NCBI RefSeq assembly: GCF_013137895.1
Contig: NZ_CP053538.1
Span: forward strand, 2,231,501-2,295,500
Length of the DNA: 64,000 bases
Source of the DNA: Hymenobacter taeanensis
Lineage (GTDB): Bacteria; Bacteroidota; Bacteroidia; Cytophagales; Hymenobacteraceae
Reading direction: 5' to 3'
A program made the position numbers and the translations under genes. Below, piece after piece: positions 8,947 to 17,934 of this stretch; the stretch's first letter is position 1; every line of letters starts with the position of its first letter. The notes under the pieces were generated by a model. The model was not told the origin of the DNA and searched no databases. It saw nothing but the letters and a program-made list of their open reading frames with translations.

Positions 8947-9038
8947 TAACCGATGGTCGGTGGCGTGCGTCTCTCGGGAAACGTGGCAGCGTTTTCTATC
9001 GGAAAACTCACCTGACCCACGCCACCGACCATCGGTTA
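8947..9038. repeat. long inverted repeat, 21-bp arms
   Basis: The arms 8947-8967 and 9018-9038 (TAACCGATGGTCGGTGGCGTG and its complement) are perfect; with single mismatches the pairing extends to about 27 bp. The 50-nt centre contains smaller nested stems (GTTTTC/GAAAAC). It lies between fadA and its terminator and codes for nothing. It looks like a REP- or MITE-type palindromic element. Confidence 0.8.
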
Positions 9039-9091
9039 CGCTCCATTTTCAGAACCAGCTACTTAAGTAAGCTGTTCTGCTTCTAAGGATT

Positions 9092-9120
9092 AGAAACCCC
9101 AGCATACGGGGTTTCTTTTT
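9092..9120 (+). terminator. terminator of the fadN-fadA unit
   Basis: AGAAACCCC (9092-9100) pairs with GGGGTTTCT (9108-9116) and is followed by T residues. It closes the fadN-fadA transcript ahead of the fadE promoter. Confidence 0.85.
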
Positions 9121-9133
9121 CAGAAAGTACTCG

Positions 9134-9160
9134 GCAAGCATAACATAATTTGTTATCTTT
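9134..9160 (+). promoter_or_regulatory. candidate MarR operator/promoter upstream of fadE
   Basis: The inverted repeat ATAACA-N5-TGTTAT (9140-9156) includes the 14-mer GCAAGCATAACATA (9134-9147) that also stands upstream of marR. TATCTTTC at 9154-9161 is one base from the TAnnTTTG promoter element. A shared operator for the MarR regulator is a reasonable inference. Confidence 0.5.
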
Positions 9161-9267
9161 CGGTATCCCATATAGAAGGGGCTCTTGGCGGCCAATTAGT
9201 AGGTATGCCGAGCATCTTCTTTCTCTTTTTGACATCGATTTTTACAACCCATACATCTCACCCGGTC

Positions 9268-11055
9268 ATGGAAGTAACCAACAAGCTTGTGAAAGGCGGC
9301 GAGTTCATCATCAAAGAAACCGACGCTCAGGACGTATTTACTCCCGCCGATTTTTCGGAGGAGCAGAACATGATGCACCAGACGGCTCTGGACTTCGTGG
9401 AGAAAGAAGTGCAGCCCCTGCTGGAGCGCCTCGATAACCACGAAGAAGGCCTGATGCGCGGCCTGATGGAGAAAGCTGGCCAGCTAGGCCTGTTCGGGGT
9501 AAGCATCCCGGAGCAGTACGGCGGACTGGATATGGATTTCACTACCTCCCTGCGCGTGACCGAAGGCGTGGGTGGTGGCCACTCGTTCCCGGTTGCTTTC
9601 GCGGCCCACACGGGTATTGCCATGCTGCCTATTCTGTACTTCGGCAACGAGGAGCAGAAAGCCAAGTACCTGCCCGGCCTGACCAGCGGTGAGCTGATGG
9701 GTGCTTACTGCCTCACGGAGCCCGGCTCGGGCTCTGATGCGCTGGGTGCTAAAACCAAAGCTATTCCGACCGAAGACGGCGAGTTTTACGTACTGAACGG
9801 GCAGAAAATGTGGATTACGAACGGCGGTTTCGCCGACGTATTCATTGTGTTTGCGCAAGTAGACGGCGACAAATTCACGGGCTTCATTGTGGAGCGCAAC
9901 ACGCCCGGCCTGAGCCTCGGCAACGAGGAGCACAAGATGGGCATCAAAGGCTCGTCTACCCGTCAGGTGTTCCTGTCAGACGTGAAGGTGCCAAAATCAG
10001 CGGTGTTGGGTGAGATTGGCAAAGGCCACCTCATTGCGTTCAACATCCTGAACATCGGCCGCATTAAGCTGGCTGCTGCTTGCCTGGGTGCTACCAAAAT
10101 GGCGTCTACGCTGAGCATTAAGTATGCTAACGAGCGAGTGCAGTTCAAGCTGCCCATCGCCAAGTTTGGCGCTATCAAGCACAAGCTGGCCCAGCAGGCC
10201 GTACGTATCTACGCCGTAGAATCGGCTATTTACCGCGCCGGTATGGACATTGCCCGCATGGAGCAGGAACTGCTGGCGAAAGGCCAGAGCCACAACGAGG
10301 CCCTACTGGGTGCCGCCCGCGAGTTTGCCGTGGAGTGCGCCATTCTGAAAGTAGAAGGCTCGGAAGTACTCGACTACGTGGTAGACGAAGGCGTGCAGGT
10401 ATATGGCGGCTACGGCTTCTCGGCCGACTACCCCATGGACCGCGCCTACCGCGACTCCCGCATCAACCGCATCTTTGAAGGCACGAATGAAATCAACCGC
10501 ATGCTGGCCGTTGACATGATCCTGAAGAAGGCCATGAAAGGCGAGTTGGACCTGATGGGCCCCGCCCAGGCTGTGCAGCAGGAGCTGATGGCTATTCCTG
10601 ACTTCAATCTGGAGGAAGAAACCGGTTTGTTTGCCACTGAGAAAAAGACCATTCAGAAGCTGAAGAAGGCTATTCTGATGGTGGCTGGCACGGCCGTGCA
10701 GAAGTACATGAACTCGCTCGCTAAAGAGCAGGAGGTACTAATGAACATTGCTGACATGGCCATCAAAGTGTACACCGCGGAGAGCACCCTCCTGCGCGTG
10801 GAGAAAGAGGCTGGCGTACAGGGCGAAGAAGCAGTTTCGACCCAGATCGACATTGCCCGCGTGTACCTCTACGACACCGTGGATCAGGTAAACAAGTTTG
10901 GTAAAGACGCTATTGCTACCATGACCGAGGGCGACGAGCAGCGCCTGCTGGCTATGGGCCTGAAGCGCTTCACCAAGGCAGACCTCTACAATGCTAAAGA
11001 AGCCCGTCGTCGTATTGCCGACCACCTGATTGCCGCCAACGAGTACACCTATTAA
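9268..11055 (+). CDS. fadE: acyl-CoA dehydrogenase, FadE/VLCAD type
   Basis: A 595-residue flavoprotein that makes the first double bond of beta-oxidation by removing hydrogens from acyl-CoA. FAD-binding motifs are AYCLTEPGSGSDALG and MWITNGGFAD; the catalytic base is the glutamate of IFEGTNEINR, near residue 404. About 180 extra residues after the core match the long (VLCAD or Bacillus FadE) subclass, whose length is near 594. The frame is open from 9205, but that extension resembles nothing; the ATG at 9268 (MEVTNKLVKGG) is the better start. It has its own candidate operator and a strong terminator, so it is a separate unit within the fatty-acid block. The electron acceptor, probably ETF, is not encoded here. 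Confidence 0.93.
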   Translation: MEVTNKLVKGGEFIIKETDAQDVFTPADFSEEQNMMHQTALDFVEKEVQPLLERLDNHEEGLMRGLMEKAGQLGLFGVSIPEQYGGLDMDFTTSLRVTEGVGGGHSFPVAFAAHTGIAMLPILYFGNEEQKAKYLPGLTSGELMGAYCLTEPGSGSDALGAKTKAIPTEDGEFYVLNGQKMWITNGGFADVFIVFAQVDGDKFTGFIVERNTPGLSLGNEEHKMGIKGSSTRQVFLSDVKVPKSAVLGEIGKGHLIAFNILNIGRIKLAAACLGATKMASTLSIKYANERVQFKLPIAKFGAIKHKLAQQAVRIYAVESAIYRAGMDIARMEQELLAKGQSHNEALLGAAREFAVECAILKVEGSEVLDYVVDEGVQVYGGYGFSADYPMDRAYRDSRINRIFEGTNEINRMLAVDMILKKAMKGELDLMGPAQAVQQELMAIPDFNLEEETGLFATEKKTIQKLKKAILMVAGTAVQKYMNSLAKEQEVLMNIADMAIKVYTAESTLLRVEKEAGVQGEEAVSTQIDIARVYLYDTVDQVNKFGKDAIATMTEGDEQRLLAMGLKRFTKADLYNAKEARRRIADHLIAANEYTY

Positions 11056-11114
11056 ATCACGCGTTCAAGCGGATTTCATGGATTGCCCAGAATAATCCTG
11101 CGTGCGCCTTGAAC

Positions 11115-11154
11115 CAAAGCCGCTCCTCTTGTAGGAGCGGCTTTGTTGTTTTTT
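11115..11154 (+). terminator. terminator after fadE
   Basis: A perfect 13-bp stem (11115-11127 with 11133-11145, loop CTTGT) is followed by a T-rich run TTGTTTTTT. Confidence 0.95.
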
Positions 11155-11219
11155 AGCACAACTGATTGCTAGGCTATGCGTTTGCAGGAAGATACTCCCA
11201 CCTACATCTCCATACCCAT

Positions 11220-12644
11220 ATGGCTAACGAACAGGTACAGGGTAAAGACTTTTATGAAAGTGTGCTGCGGTTCTATGACCATGCAGCAAGCTTCTCGAAG
11301 CTGGACCCCGGCATTATTGCCCAAATTCGGGCGTGCAACAGCATTTACAAGGTAAACTTCCCGGTAGAGATAGACGGCCACGTGCAGGTCTTTGAGGGAA
11401 TTAGGGTGCAGCACAGCCACCATAAACTGCCCAGTAAAGGTGGTATCCGCTACAGCGTGTACGTGGATGAAGAGGAGGTAATGGCACTGGCTACGCTCAT
11501 GACCTTTAAGTGTGCGCTGGTTGATGTGCCGTTTGGGGGAGCCAAAGGGGGGGTGAAAATCAATCCTCGTACTACTCCCGTGCATGTGCTGGAGCGCGTA
11601 ACACGCCGCTATGCCACGGAGCTGATTAAGAAGAACCTTATTGGCCCCGGTATGGATGTACCTGCGCCTGACTATGGCACCAGCGGCCGCGAAATGGCCT
11701 GGATTGCTGACACCTATATGACCTTCAAGTACGGCGATACCAGTGCCCTAGGCTGCGTAACCGGTAAGCCAGTAGGCCAGGGGGGTATTCGGGGCCGGAC
11801 CGAGGCCACTGGCCTAGGGGTGTTTTACGGCTTGCGTGAGCTGCTGCTAGATGAGCCAATGCTGAAAAAGGTAGGCCTGAGCAGTGGCGTGGCCGGTAAG
11901 CGCATCATTGTGCAGGGCCTGGGTAATGTAGGCTACTATGCGGCTCATTTCTGCCAGCAAGATGGCGCCTTAATTACGGGCATTGCGGAGCGGGAGGGAG
12001 GCATCTACAACGAAGGTGGCCTAGACGTAGCGGCAGTGTTCAAGCACCGTCAGGAAACCGGCTCGGTGCTAGGCTTCCCCGGTGCGAAAGATATTGCAGA
12101 GTCGCTGGATCTGCTTGAGTATGAGTGCGACGTACTGATTCCGGCAGCCCTGGAAAATCAGATCCATGAAGGCAACGCAACCAAGATCAAGGCTAAAATT
12201 ATTGCCGAAGGTGCCAACGGCCCTACCACGCAGGGAGCTGAGAAAATCCTGCTGGAAAAAGGTATTATCATTCTGCCCGACCTGTACCTGAACGCGGGTG
12301 GTGTAACGGTGTCCTACTTTGAGTGGCTTAAAAATCTCTCAAATGTGCGCTTTGGCCGAATGGGCAAGCGCGCTGAAGAAGGTGCTATGCGCCGCTTAGT
12401 AGCCACTATTGAGCGCACTACAGGCAAATCCATTACGCCCGAAGAGCGCCAGCAGATTGTGCATGGCGCCGACGAAATTGACTTGGTGCGCTCCGGCCTG
12501 GAAGACACCATGATTACGGCTTACCAATCTATCCGGAAGGTGATGGATGAAGTAGAAGGTATTACTGACCTGCGCACGGCGGCCTTCTACGCGGCCATCG
12601 AGAAAATAGGAGTGAGCTATCAGTCGCTGGGTATTTTCCCGTAG
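11220..12644 (+). CDS. Glu/Leu/Phe/Val family dehydrogenase (glutamate dehydrogenase)
   Basis: A 474-residue amino-acid dehydrogenase, most likely glutamate dehydrogenase, interconverting glutamate and 2-oxoglutarate plus ammonia. Seen are [12 protein letters not shown], the catalytic-lysine motif [12 protein letters not shown], the [14 protein letters not shown] segment and the Rossmann motif [12 protein letters not shown]. The open frame begins at 11166, but ATG 11220 ([15 protein letters not shown]) matches relatives. Coenzyme choice cannot be settled by eye. The gene holds one CTAGGCCA-type 10-mer (11808-11817). It ends in TAG followed by GCCAGT, a near-copy of the same word, and faces the next gene across a bidirectional terminator. 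Confidence 0.92.
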   Translation: MANEQVQGKDFYESVLRFYDHAASFSKLDPGIIAQIRACNSIYKVNFPVEIDGHVQVFEGIRVQHSHHKLPSKGGIRYSVYVDEEEVMALATLMTFKCALVDVPFGGAKGGVKINPRTTPVHVLERVTRRYATELIKKNLIGPGMDVPAPDYGTSGREMAWIADTYMTFKYGDTSALGCVTGKPVGQGGIRGRTEATGLGVFYGLRELLLDEPMLKKVGLSSGVAGKRIIVQGLGNVGYYAAHFCQQDGALITGIAEREGGIYNEGGLDVAAVFKHRQETGSVLGFPGAKDIAESLDLLEYECDVLIPAALENQIHEGNATKIKAKIIAEGANGPTTQGAEKILLEKGIIILPDLYLNAGGVTVSYFEWLKNLSNVRFGRMGKRAEEGAMRRLVATIERTTGKSITPEERQQIVHGADEIDLVRSGLEDTMITAYQSIRKVMDEVEGITDLRTAAFYAAIEKIGVSYQSLGIFP

Positions 12645-12660
12645 GCCAGTAGTGTCATTC

Positions 12661-12713
12661 CCAAAAAAACAACCAGGCCGCTCCCTATCATAGAGCGGCC
12701 TGGCTGTTTTTTT
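12661..12713. terminator. bidirectional terminator
   Basis: CCAGGCCGCTC (12673-12683) pairs with GAGCGGCCTGG (12693-12703). A-rich sequence before and T-rich sequence after it let it serve both the dehydrogenase gene and the convergent minus-strand gene. Confidence 0.9.
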
Positions 12714-12741
12714 GCAGGCTCAGTAAGAAGTGGCCTAGCGC

Positions 12742-14193
12742 CTATTTCACCACAATTTTATTGAGCATAAGGGCTGCCGACTTTTTGTTGGGCCGGCTTA
12801 CTCCAATGAGCGTCTTAGAATCGAGCCAGGCCGTGAAGTCCTTTACGTAGGAGGGGTTCTGGTCAGCGGCTACGTTCAGACCCAAGGCTTCGGGCTCTTG
12901 TACTACGCCCGTTTGGGCATTCACCTGCCGCAAGTACAGGTCAGACTTATTTTTGATTTTCTCCCAGGTTACCAACTGCACATCCTCTCCAAACACTGCC
13001 GCGCGGTATCCAATACTGCTGAAGCCTTCAGCGGCCGGCGCCACTTGGTCTTTGGCAATAATGCTGTGCCAAGTAGGCGCTTGGTACTCATTGTAGCCAA
13101 ATAGGTGCAGCTCGCGGGTGTGGCCCGGCGAATCATCACCGCCCTCCTCAAACTTCTTTTCGGCTACCACCACCAGCTGCTTCTCATCGGTGAGGAGCAG
13201 ATCAGTGAGATAAATATCTTCTAAGCGCTTAGCGCTGGTGTTGCTGGCCTTGTTGACGTCAGCCAAGTACTCGGGGGTGAACTTAACTTCAGGGGCAAAT
13301 TTCAGGTCACCATCACCATTAAAATCAAACTTCACCAGTTTAAGGCTGTGGTAAAGCCCCGTTTCCCGCTCGTTGCAGATGGCCGCTGCATACAGCGTAT
13401 TATTGCCCTGAAGCATAAAGCGCGAGTCAAATACGTTTACCGCTTTGCCCCCAAACGTACCCCCCACAGCCACCGACATTACTTTAATCTCGGGTGAAGT
13501 GTTCAGATAGCGGCGTACTGATAGTTTCTTCATCTCATCGGCGACCAGCGTGACGTATTGGGTGCCATCGTTGCCGACATGGATGGTAGTAGAGAAGAAG
13601 CCGCCCTGATCGTGGAAATCATAGGTGCGGTCTTTCAGCTTGGTTAACTTTTCATCATACACTGCCGCGTTAATGGCCCGAATCTGTACGTCGCGGGTGA
13701 GGTAACGCCAGGCTACCAGCTTGGTGCCATCTGGGGAAAACGTAACGCCCAAACGTCTGTCTCGGGCGTTAGCGTCTAACAGCTTCTTAAGCGGGCCTTT
13801 CTGGCCAGTAGCCAAATCAAAGGTTAGCGCTGAGAGATTCTGAGCCGCCCCACTTGTTTGGTGGATAACGACCGTGGCCTGGCTGCCCGAGGCAGCAAAC
13901 GCATCTACCGCTTGGCCCGCCGAGATGGGTAAGGCGGTACTCCAGGTGCGTTTCAGATCGGTGGTGTAGCGCTCTACTGCATATTCAGTGGCCGATTTAT
14001 GCGCTAGTATCACAAAGCCACCTGTAGAGAGGGGCAGGGTTTTACGCAGCACACGCTGATTATAACGGTCATCAGATTGCTCCGGAACATAGCTAAACGG
14101 AGCCGACTTTACTTTCTGGGCAAGTACTACCGCTGGCGCTTGGAGCAGGCCTAGCACTAAAATACCAGTGGTTAAAGCAGAAGAAAAACGCAC
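12742..14193 (-). CDS. secreted protein of unknown function
   Basis: I do not recognise this 483-residue protein. It begins (GTG start) with a clear Sec signal peptide, MRFSSALTTGILVLGLLQA...VLAQ, and has no later membrane segment, so it should be exported to the periplasm or surface. The body shows recurring short beta-type units with D-G turns (for example FSPDGTKLVAWRYL, VYDEKLTKLKDR, FDFNGDGD), which could indicate a beta-propeller-like fold, an inference from texture only. It stands alone between two convergent or divergent neighbours with no functional clue. Confidence 0.65.
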   Translation of the reverse strand: MRFSSALTTGILVLGLLQAPAVVLAQKVKSAPFSYVPEQSDDRYNQRVLRKTLPLSTGGFVILAHKSATEYAVERYTTDLKRTWSTALPISAGQAVDAFAASGSQATVVIHQTSGAAQNLSALTFDLATGQKGPLKKLLDANARDRRLGVTFSPDGTKLVAWRYLTRDVQIRAINAAVYDEKLTKLKDRTYDFHDQGGFFSTTIHVGNDGTQYVTLVADEMKKLSVRRYLNTSPEIKVMSVAVGGTFGGKAVNVFDSRFMLQGNNTLYAAAICNERETGLYHSLKLVKFDFNGDGDLKFAPEVKFTPEYLADVNKASNTSAKRLEDIYLTDLLLTDEKQLVVVAEKKFEEGGDDSPGHTRELHLFGYNEYQAPTWHSIIAKDQVAPAAEGFSSIGYRAAVFGEDVQLVTWEKIKNKSDLYLRQVNAQTGVVQEPEALGLNVAADQNPSYVKDFTAWLDSKTLIGVSRPNKKSAALMLNKIVVK

Positions 14194-14609
14194 AGATATA
14201 GACAGTTAGGAGGAACAGGAAAAAAATCCGAAAAATGTACTCTCCAAAGGTATCCAACTTCTACACTACTCCGTATATGCCGTCGTTCTTGTAGGGCAGT
14301 TGGCCCCTCAAAGTCATTCTTCATTCTTTCTTAACGCGAAAGAAGCTCATTTACTGATACAAATACTGTTCCTTTGCATCAGGATATGCCAACGGGCTAG
14401 AATAATAGAGGGAATATTTTGGTTTAAACATATATCCTGGTTATTGGATATTTTGTGCCAAACTCCTCAGTATCGCGTTCCGTTTGCTAGTTGTTAAGCA
14501 GAAGAAGAGAAACAAAAAGTTCCAGCTACCCCGCAGTATTTCTTTCACATTGGCCCATCTGGCCTCATAATTGCTTGCCTGTAGCCCGCCTACTATCCGC
14601 ACGAATGCT
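14194..14609. other. 416-nt noncoding region
   Basis: This gap is AT-richer than its surroundings and must hold promoters for the divergent flanking genes. TTCCTTTG near 14370 is a one-mismatch TAnnTTTG element for the plus strand. No gene, RNA or long inverted repeat was seen. Confidence 0.35.
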
Positions 14610-14843
14610 ATGAAATCTTTACTACGCCTTTTTCTACTCGTTTCACTTGTTGTCATCGGTAAGCTTACCAAAGAGTCAAGCGTGCTCATTGATACTGCTG
14701 CCAAGTCGGCTCATTCGGTGTTGCAGGCTCCCGTTCGGAGTGCTTCTTACTTTATTGGTGAGTCAGTTCCAAAAACCTCAAGCCAGAATATAGACCGAAA
14801 TGTTTGGCAGGCAACCAGTTCCGGTACTCTTTCATTGAAGTAG
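14610..14843 (+). CDS. small membrane or secreted protein, unknown
   Basis: A 77-residue protein starting at ATG 14610 with a hydrophobic N-terminus, MKSLLRLFLLVSLVVIG, that could be a signal peptide or membrane anchor. The remainder is polar and serine-rich (KESSVLIDTAAKSAHSVLQA). No family was recognised. Support for its being real comes from the well-formed terminator placed 10 nt behind its stop codon and from the absence of any other gene in the 700-nt gap. Confidence 0.55.
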   Translation: MKSLLRLFLLVSLVVIGKLTKESSVLIDTAAKSAHSVLQAPVRSASYFIGESVPKTSSQNIDRNVWQATSSGTLSLK

Positions 14844-14852
14844 TTCTTCGGC

Positions 14853-14879
14853 AAGCGACTTATTAAGGTCGCTTTTTTT
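14853..14879 (+). terminator. terminator of the small gene
   Basis: AAGCGAC (14853-14859) pairs with GTCGCTT (14868-14874), followed by T5. Confidence 0.85.
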
Positions 14880-14965
14880 ATGCTTGATACTTCTTTACGC
14901 ATCAACGGCTTGCTGAGAATATTACTTGGCAAGCTGTTGGTGTGAATAGGGCGCTGACCCAGAGA

Positions 14966-17065
14966 CTAGCTAATACGGCTCCAGTTGACGGCCGTAGCAG
15001 GTAAACTCTCAATGTGCCGCCGAATGGGCTGATTCTCCGGGCGGTCTAGGCCAGGGTCCTCGTTGAGCAGGGCCTGAGCTGCGGCTCTCGACTCGGTGAG
15101 AATCCGCCCATCATTGGCCAGATCAGCAATAAGTAGGTCAAGCACCCCGCTTTGTTGGGTGCCCATCAGGTCGCCGGGACCACGTAACTTCAGGTCGATG
15201 TCGGCAATTTCAAACCCGTTGTTGGTGCGCACCATGGTCTCAATGCGGGTGCGGGAGTCTTTACTTAGCTTATAGCCCGACATCAGGATGCAGTAGCTCT
15301 GCTCAGCGCCCCTACCCACGCGGCCACGTAGCTGGTGCAGTTGGGAAAGACCAAACCGCTCAGTGCTTTCAATGACCATTACGGAAGCATTGGGCACATT
15401 CACGCCTACCTCGATTACGGTGGTTGCCACCATAATCTGGGTCTCCTTCTTCACGAAGCGCTGCATTTCAGCATCCTTTTCGGCGGCACTCATGCGGCCG
15501 TGCACAATACTGATCTGGAACTCGGGGAAGGCGCGGGCAATACTCTCGTAGCCATCCATCAGGTCCTTGTAGTCGGCCATGGCCTCGCTTTCCTCAATCA
15601 GCGGATACACAATGTATACTTGGCGGCCCACGTTAATCTGGTCGCGAAGGAATTGGAACACCTTAAGCCGGTTGGCATCAAAGCGGTGCACCGTGACAAT
15701 GGGCTTACGACCGGCCGGCAGCTCATCAATTACTGATACGTCCAGGTCGCCGTAGAGCGTCATGGCCAGCGTGCGCGGGATGGGCGTGGCCGTCATTACG
15801 AGCACGTGCGGAATTACGTGCGGGTTCTTTTGCCACAGCTTTGAGCGTTGAGCCACCCCAAAGCGGTGCTGCTCATCCATGATGGTGAGGCCCAGGTTGC
15901 GGAACTGCACCACATCCTCTAGCAGGGCGTGGGTGCCCACCAGCATGTGCATCTCGCCACTGCGCAGCTGCTCGTGCAGCACGCGCCGCTCAGCGGTGCG
16001 GGTGCTGCCGGTGAGCTTGCCAATGCGCAGGCCTAGCAAATCAGCATATTCCTTGAGGCCCACGTAATGCTGATCGGCCAGAATCTCGGTGGGGGCCATC
16101 AGGCAGCTTTGCGCGCCGTTGTCGGCGGCCATGAGCATGCTGATGAAGGCCACAATGGTTTTGCCCGAGCCTACATCGCCTTGTAGCAAGCGGTTCATCT
16201 GCTTGCCAGAGCAGAAATCCTTGTAGATATCGTGGATTACGCGCTTTTGAGCTCCAGTGAGGTCAAAAGGCATCACGTTCTTATAGAAGTGCACCAGAGA
16301 TGGTACCTCTCTGAAGATCTGGCCCGCCAGCTCCACCTTGCGCTGGGTTTTCTGGCGCAGGAGCTTTAGCTGCACGTAAAACAGCTCTTCAAACTTCAGC
16401 CGGAACCGCGCGGCCTGCAGCAAATCGGTGCTTTGCGGGAAGTGGATCTGCTGGTAGGCCATAGCCTTATCCATCAGTCCGTACTGCCGAATCAAATCCT
16501 GCGAGAGGTTCTCGTGTACCTGCGGCAGGGCAATCTTGAGCAGGTCGAATACCATCCGGCCAATGGCCTTACTATCAACGCGGTGATAGTTCTTGAGCTT
16601 CTCGGTAGTGTTGTAAACGGGCTGCAGGTAGCTCTGGCCAGCTTTGGCCTCCGTTACTTCCTCCAGCTCAGGGTGCGCCATTTGGGGGCGGCTGTTAAAC
16701 ATCGTGGGCTTACCGAACACGATGTACTCCTGATGATTCTTGATGATCTTCTCCAGATAGTTCACGCCCTTGAACCATACCAGATCCAGCTCCCCACTGG
16801 CATCGGCAATTTTGGCTACCATGCGCTTCTTGGGGCCTTCGCCCACCACCTCACGGTTCCGCAGAATACCCTTTACCTGCACATAGGGGAGGTCGTCGTG
16901 CAGGTCACAGATGTTATAAAACTGAGTACGGTCGAGGTAGCGGAACGGGTACCGCTGAATAAGGTCGCCGTAGGTGAAGAGGCCTAGCTCTTTTTGCAAA
17001 AGCTGAGCCCGCTGCAATCCTACTCCGCGCAGATACTCGAGTTTGGTTTGAAAGAAGTTACTCAT
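14966..17065 (-). CDS. recG: ATP-dependent DNA helicase RecG
   Basis: A 699-residue superfamily 2 helicase that remodels stalled replication forks and branched recombination intermediates. The N-terminal wedge/OB domain (YLRGVGLQRAQLL, FNSRPQMAHPE) is followed by Walker A LLQGDVGSGKTIVA, the DEQH box MDEQHRFGVAQR, and the C-terminal helicase lobe ending with GRVGRGAEQSYCIL and LRGPGDLMGTQQSG. Length is normal for RecG. It starts at ATG 17065, about 80 nt after gldD on the same strand; that gap holds an imperfect inverted repeat. Confident. Confidence 0.96.
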   Translation of the reverse strand: MSNFFQTKLEYLRGVGLQRAQLLQKELGLFTYGDLIQRYPFRYLDRTQFYNICDLHDDLPYVQVKGILRNREVVGEGPKKRMVAKIADASGELDLVWFKGVNYLEKIIKNHQEYIVFGKPTMFNSRPQMAHPELEEVTEAKAGQSYLQPVYNTTEKLKNYHRVDSKAIGRMVFDLLKIALPQVHENLSQDLIRQYGLMDKAMAYQQIHFPQSTDLLQAARFRLKFEELFYVQLKLLRQKTQRKVELAGQIFREVPSLVHFYKNVMPFDLTGAQKRVIHDIYKDFCSGKQMNRLLQGDVGSGKTIVAFISMLMAADNGAQSCLMAPTEILADQHYVGLKEYADLLGLRIGKLTGSTRTAERRVLHEQLRSGEMHMLVGTHALLEDVVQFRNLGLTIMDEQHRFGVAQRSKLWQKNPHVIPHVLVMTATPIPRTLAMTLYGDLDVSVIDELPAGRKPIVTVHRFDANRLKVFQFLRDQINVGRQVYIVYPLIEESEAMADYKDLMDGYESIARAFPEFQISIVHGRMSAAEKDAEMQRFVKKETQIMVATTVIEVGVNVPNASVMVIESTERFGLSQLHQLRGRVGRGAEQSYCILMSGYKLSKDSRTRIETMVRTNNGFEIADIDLKLRGPGDLMGTQQSGVLDLLIADLANDGRILTESRAAAQALLNEDPGLDRPENQPIRRHIESLPATAVNWSRIS

Positions 17066-17145
17066 GAATCAGTGAGGAATGAGGAATGAGGTATGAGTAA
17101 TGAACTGTACCATTTGGCCGCTCTTCATTACTCATTGCCCATTGC
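17066..17145. repeat. imperfect inverted repeat of ATGAG units
   Basis: The gap between gldD and recG consists of near-repeats of GAGGAATGAG and their complement; ATGAGTAATGAA pairs exactly with TTCATTACTCAT (12 bp). Low-complexity repeats of this kind occur between genes in this phylum, from memory. Confidence 0.55.
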
Positions 17146-17742
17146 TCATTGATACTTCAGCGTATTGAGCAGTTGCACAATGTCTTTCTTCACGTAGTCG
17201 ATGACCGGCGCCAAGGAGTCGTTGGCGGTGGCGGTCCGGAAGTAAAGGGCTCCGCGGAAAAAGTTCTTCGTGCTATCGGTGGTGTAAAACTGGAACTGGC
17301 TGGGAACATCACCCTGCAACTCGAATACCGCTACCCGCATGCCATTAGGCGTTTTCAGCACGCTTTCATCAATAGCCGTGGCCTTAATCTGGTGCTTGCT
17401 GGTAAGCTTGCGGGCATCCTCCAGTAATTTATTGCTGAGCTGCTTGTTGCGCTGGAGGTTGGCGTAGGTAATCTGTACGTTGGCATGTAGCTGCGGGTAG
17501 TACACATTGATCCAGTGCGGCTGCGCCAGATAAGAGGAATCACGAAGGATTTTGGCGTAGCGCGAATACTGAAACGTGTACGGGTGGCCGGGCGCCAGCT
17601 GTTGGTAGGCGTGCGGGGGCAAATCAATACGGTTGTAGCCTTTCGGCTTGGGCGTAAAGTCCGGGGCAGAGGTGCAGCTCGCCGCTAAGCCTAGCAGCGT
17701 AAGTACAGCGCCCCATCCGCGCAGAATTCGAAAATCGGCCAT
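17146..17742 (-). CDS. gldD: gliding motility lipoprotein GldD
   Basis: GldD is an essential lipoprotein for gliding in Bacteroidota and belongs to the machinery associated with type IX secretion. The 198-residue protein has a lipoprotein signal ending LGLAASC and then the family hallmark PKPKGYNRIDLPPHAY. The ATG at 17742 (MADFRILRGWG) gives a proper signal peptide; the open frame reaches 17778. It follows mutY and ssb on the same strand, which is the conserved gldD neighbourhood, but the gldE gene usually found between ssb and gldD is missing. Confidence 0.92.
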   Translation of the reverse strand: MADFRILRGWGAVLTLLGLAASCTSAPDFTPKPKGYNRIDLPPHAYQQLAPGHPYTFQYSRYAKILRDSSYLAQPHWINVYYPQLHANVQITYANLQRNKQLSNKLLEDARKLTSKHQIKATAIDESVLKTPNGMRVAVFELQGDVPSQFQFYTTDSTKNFFRGALYFRTATANDSLAPVIDYVKKDIVQLLNTLKYQ

Positions 17743-17806
17743 GCCAAGCAAATCAGAATGAATACTCAAAGGTAGCACACTTGCAGCGCGAAGCAGTATA
17801 GCCTCA

Positions 17807-17857
17807 CTAGGCCAGTTAGCCGTGATCTTTAAGCAGAGGCTGCTTCAACTGGCCTAG
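17807..17857. repeat. inverted pair of the CTAGGCCAGT 10-mer
   Basis: CTAGGCCAGTT (17807-17817) is mirrored by AACTGGCCTAG (17847-17857), with a smaller stem AAGCAG-AGG-CTGCTT inside. It lies between ssb and gldD and could form a hairpin in RNA; see the finding on the 10-mer. Confidence 0.8.
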
Positions 17858-17883
17858 CACAATATATATTGCTCTTATCACGC

Positions 17884-17911
17884 AAAAAGCCCCGGCGCCA
17901 GGCCGGGGCTT
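17884..17911 (-). terminator. terminator of ssb
   Basis: AAGCCCCGGC (17887-17896) pairs with GCCGGGGCTT (17902-17911); on the minus strand it is followed by a run of T (AAAAA on the plus strand). Confidence 0.9.
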
Positions 17912-17934
17912 ATGAAATGCAGGGCGCTAGATCT

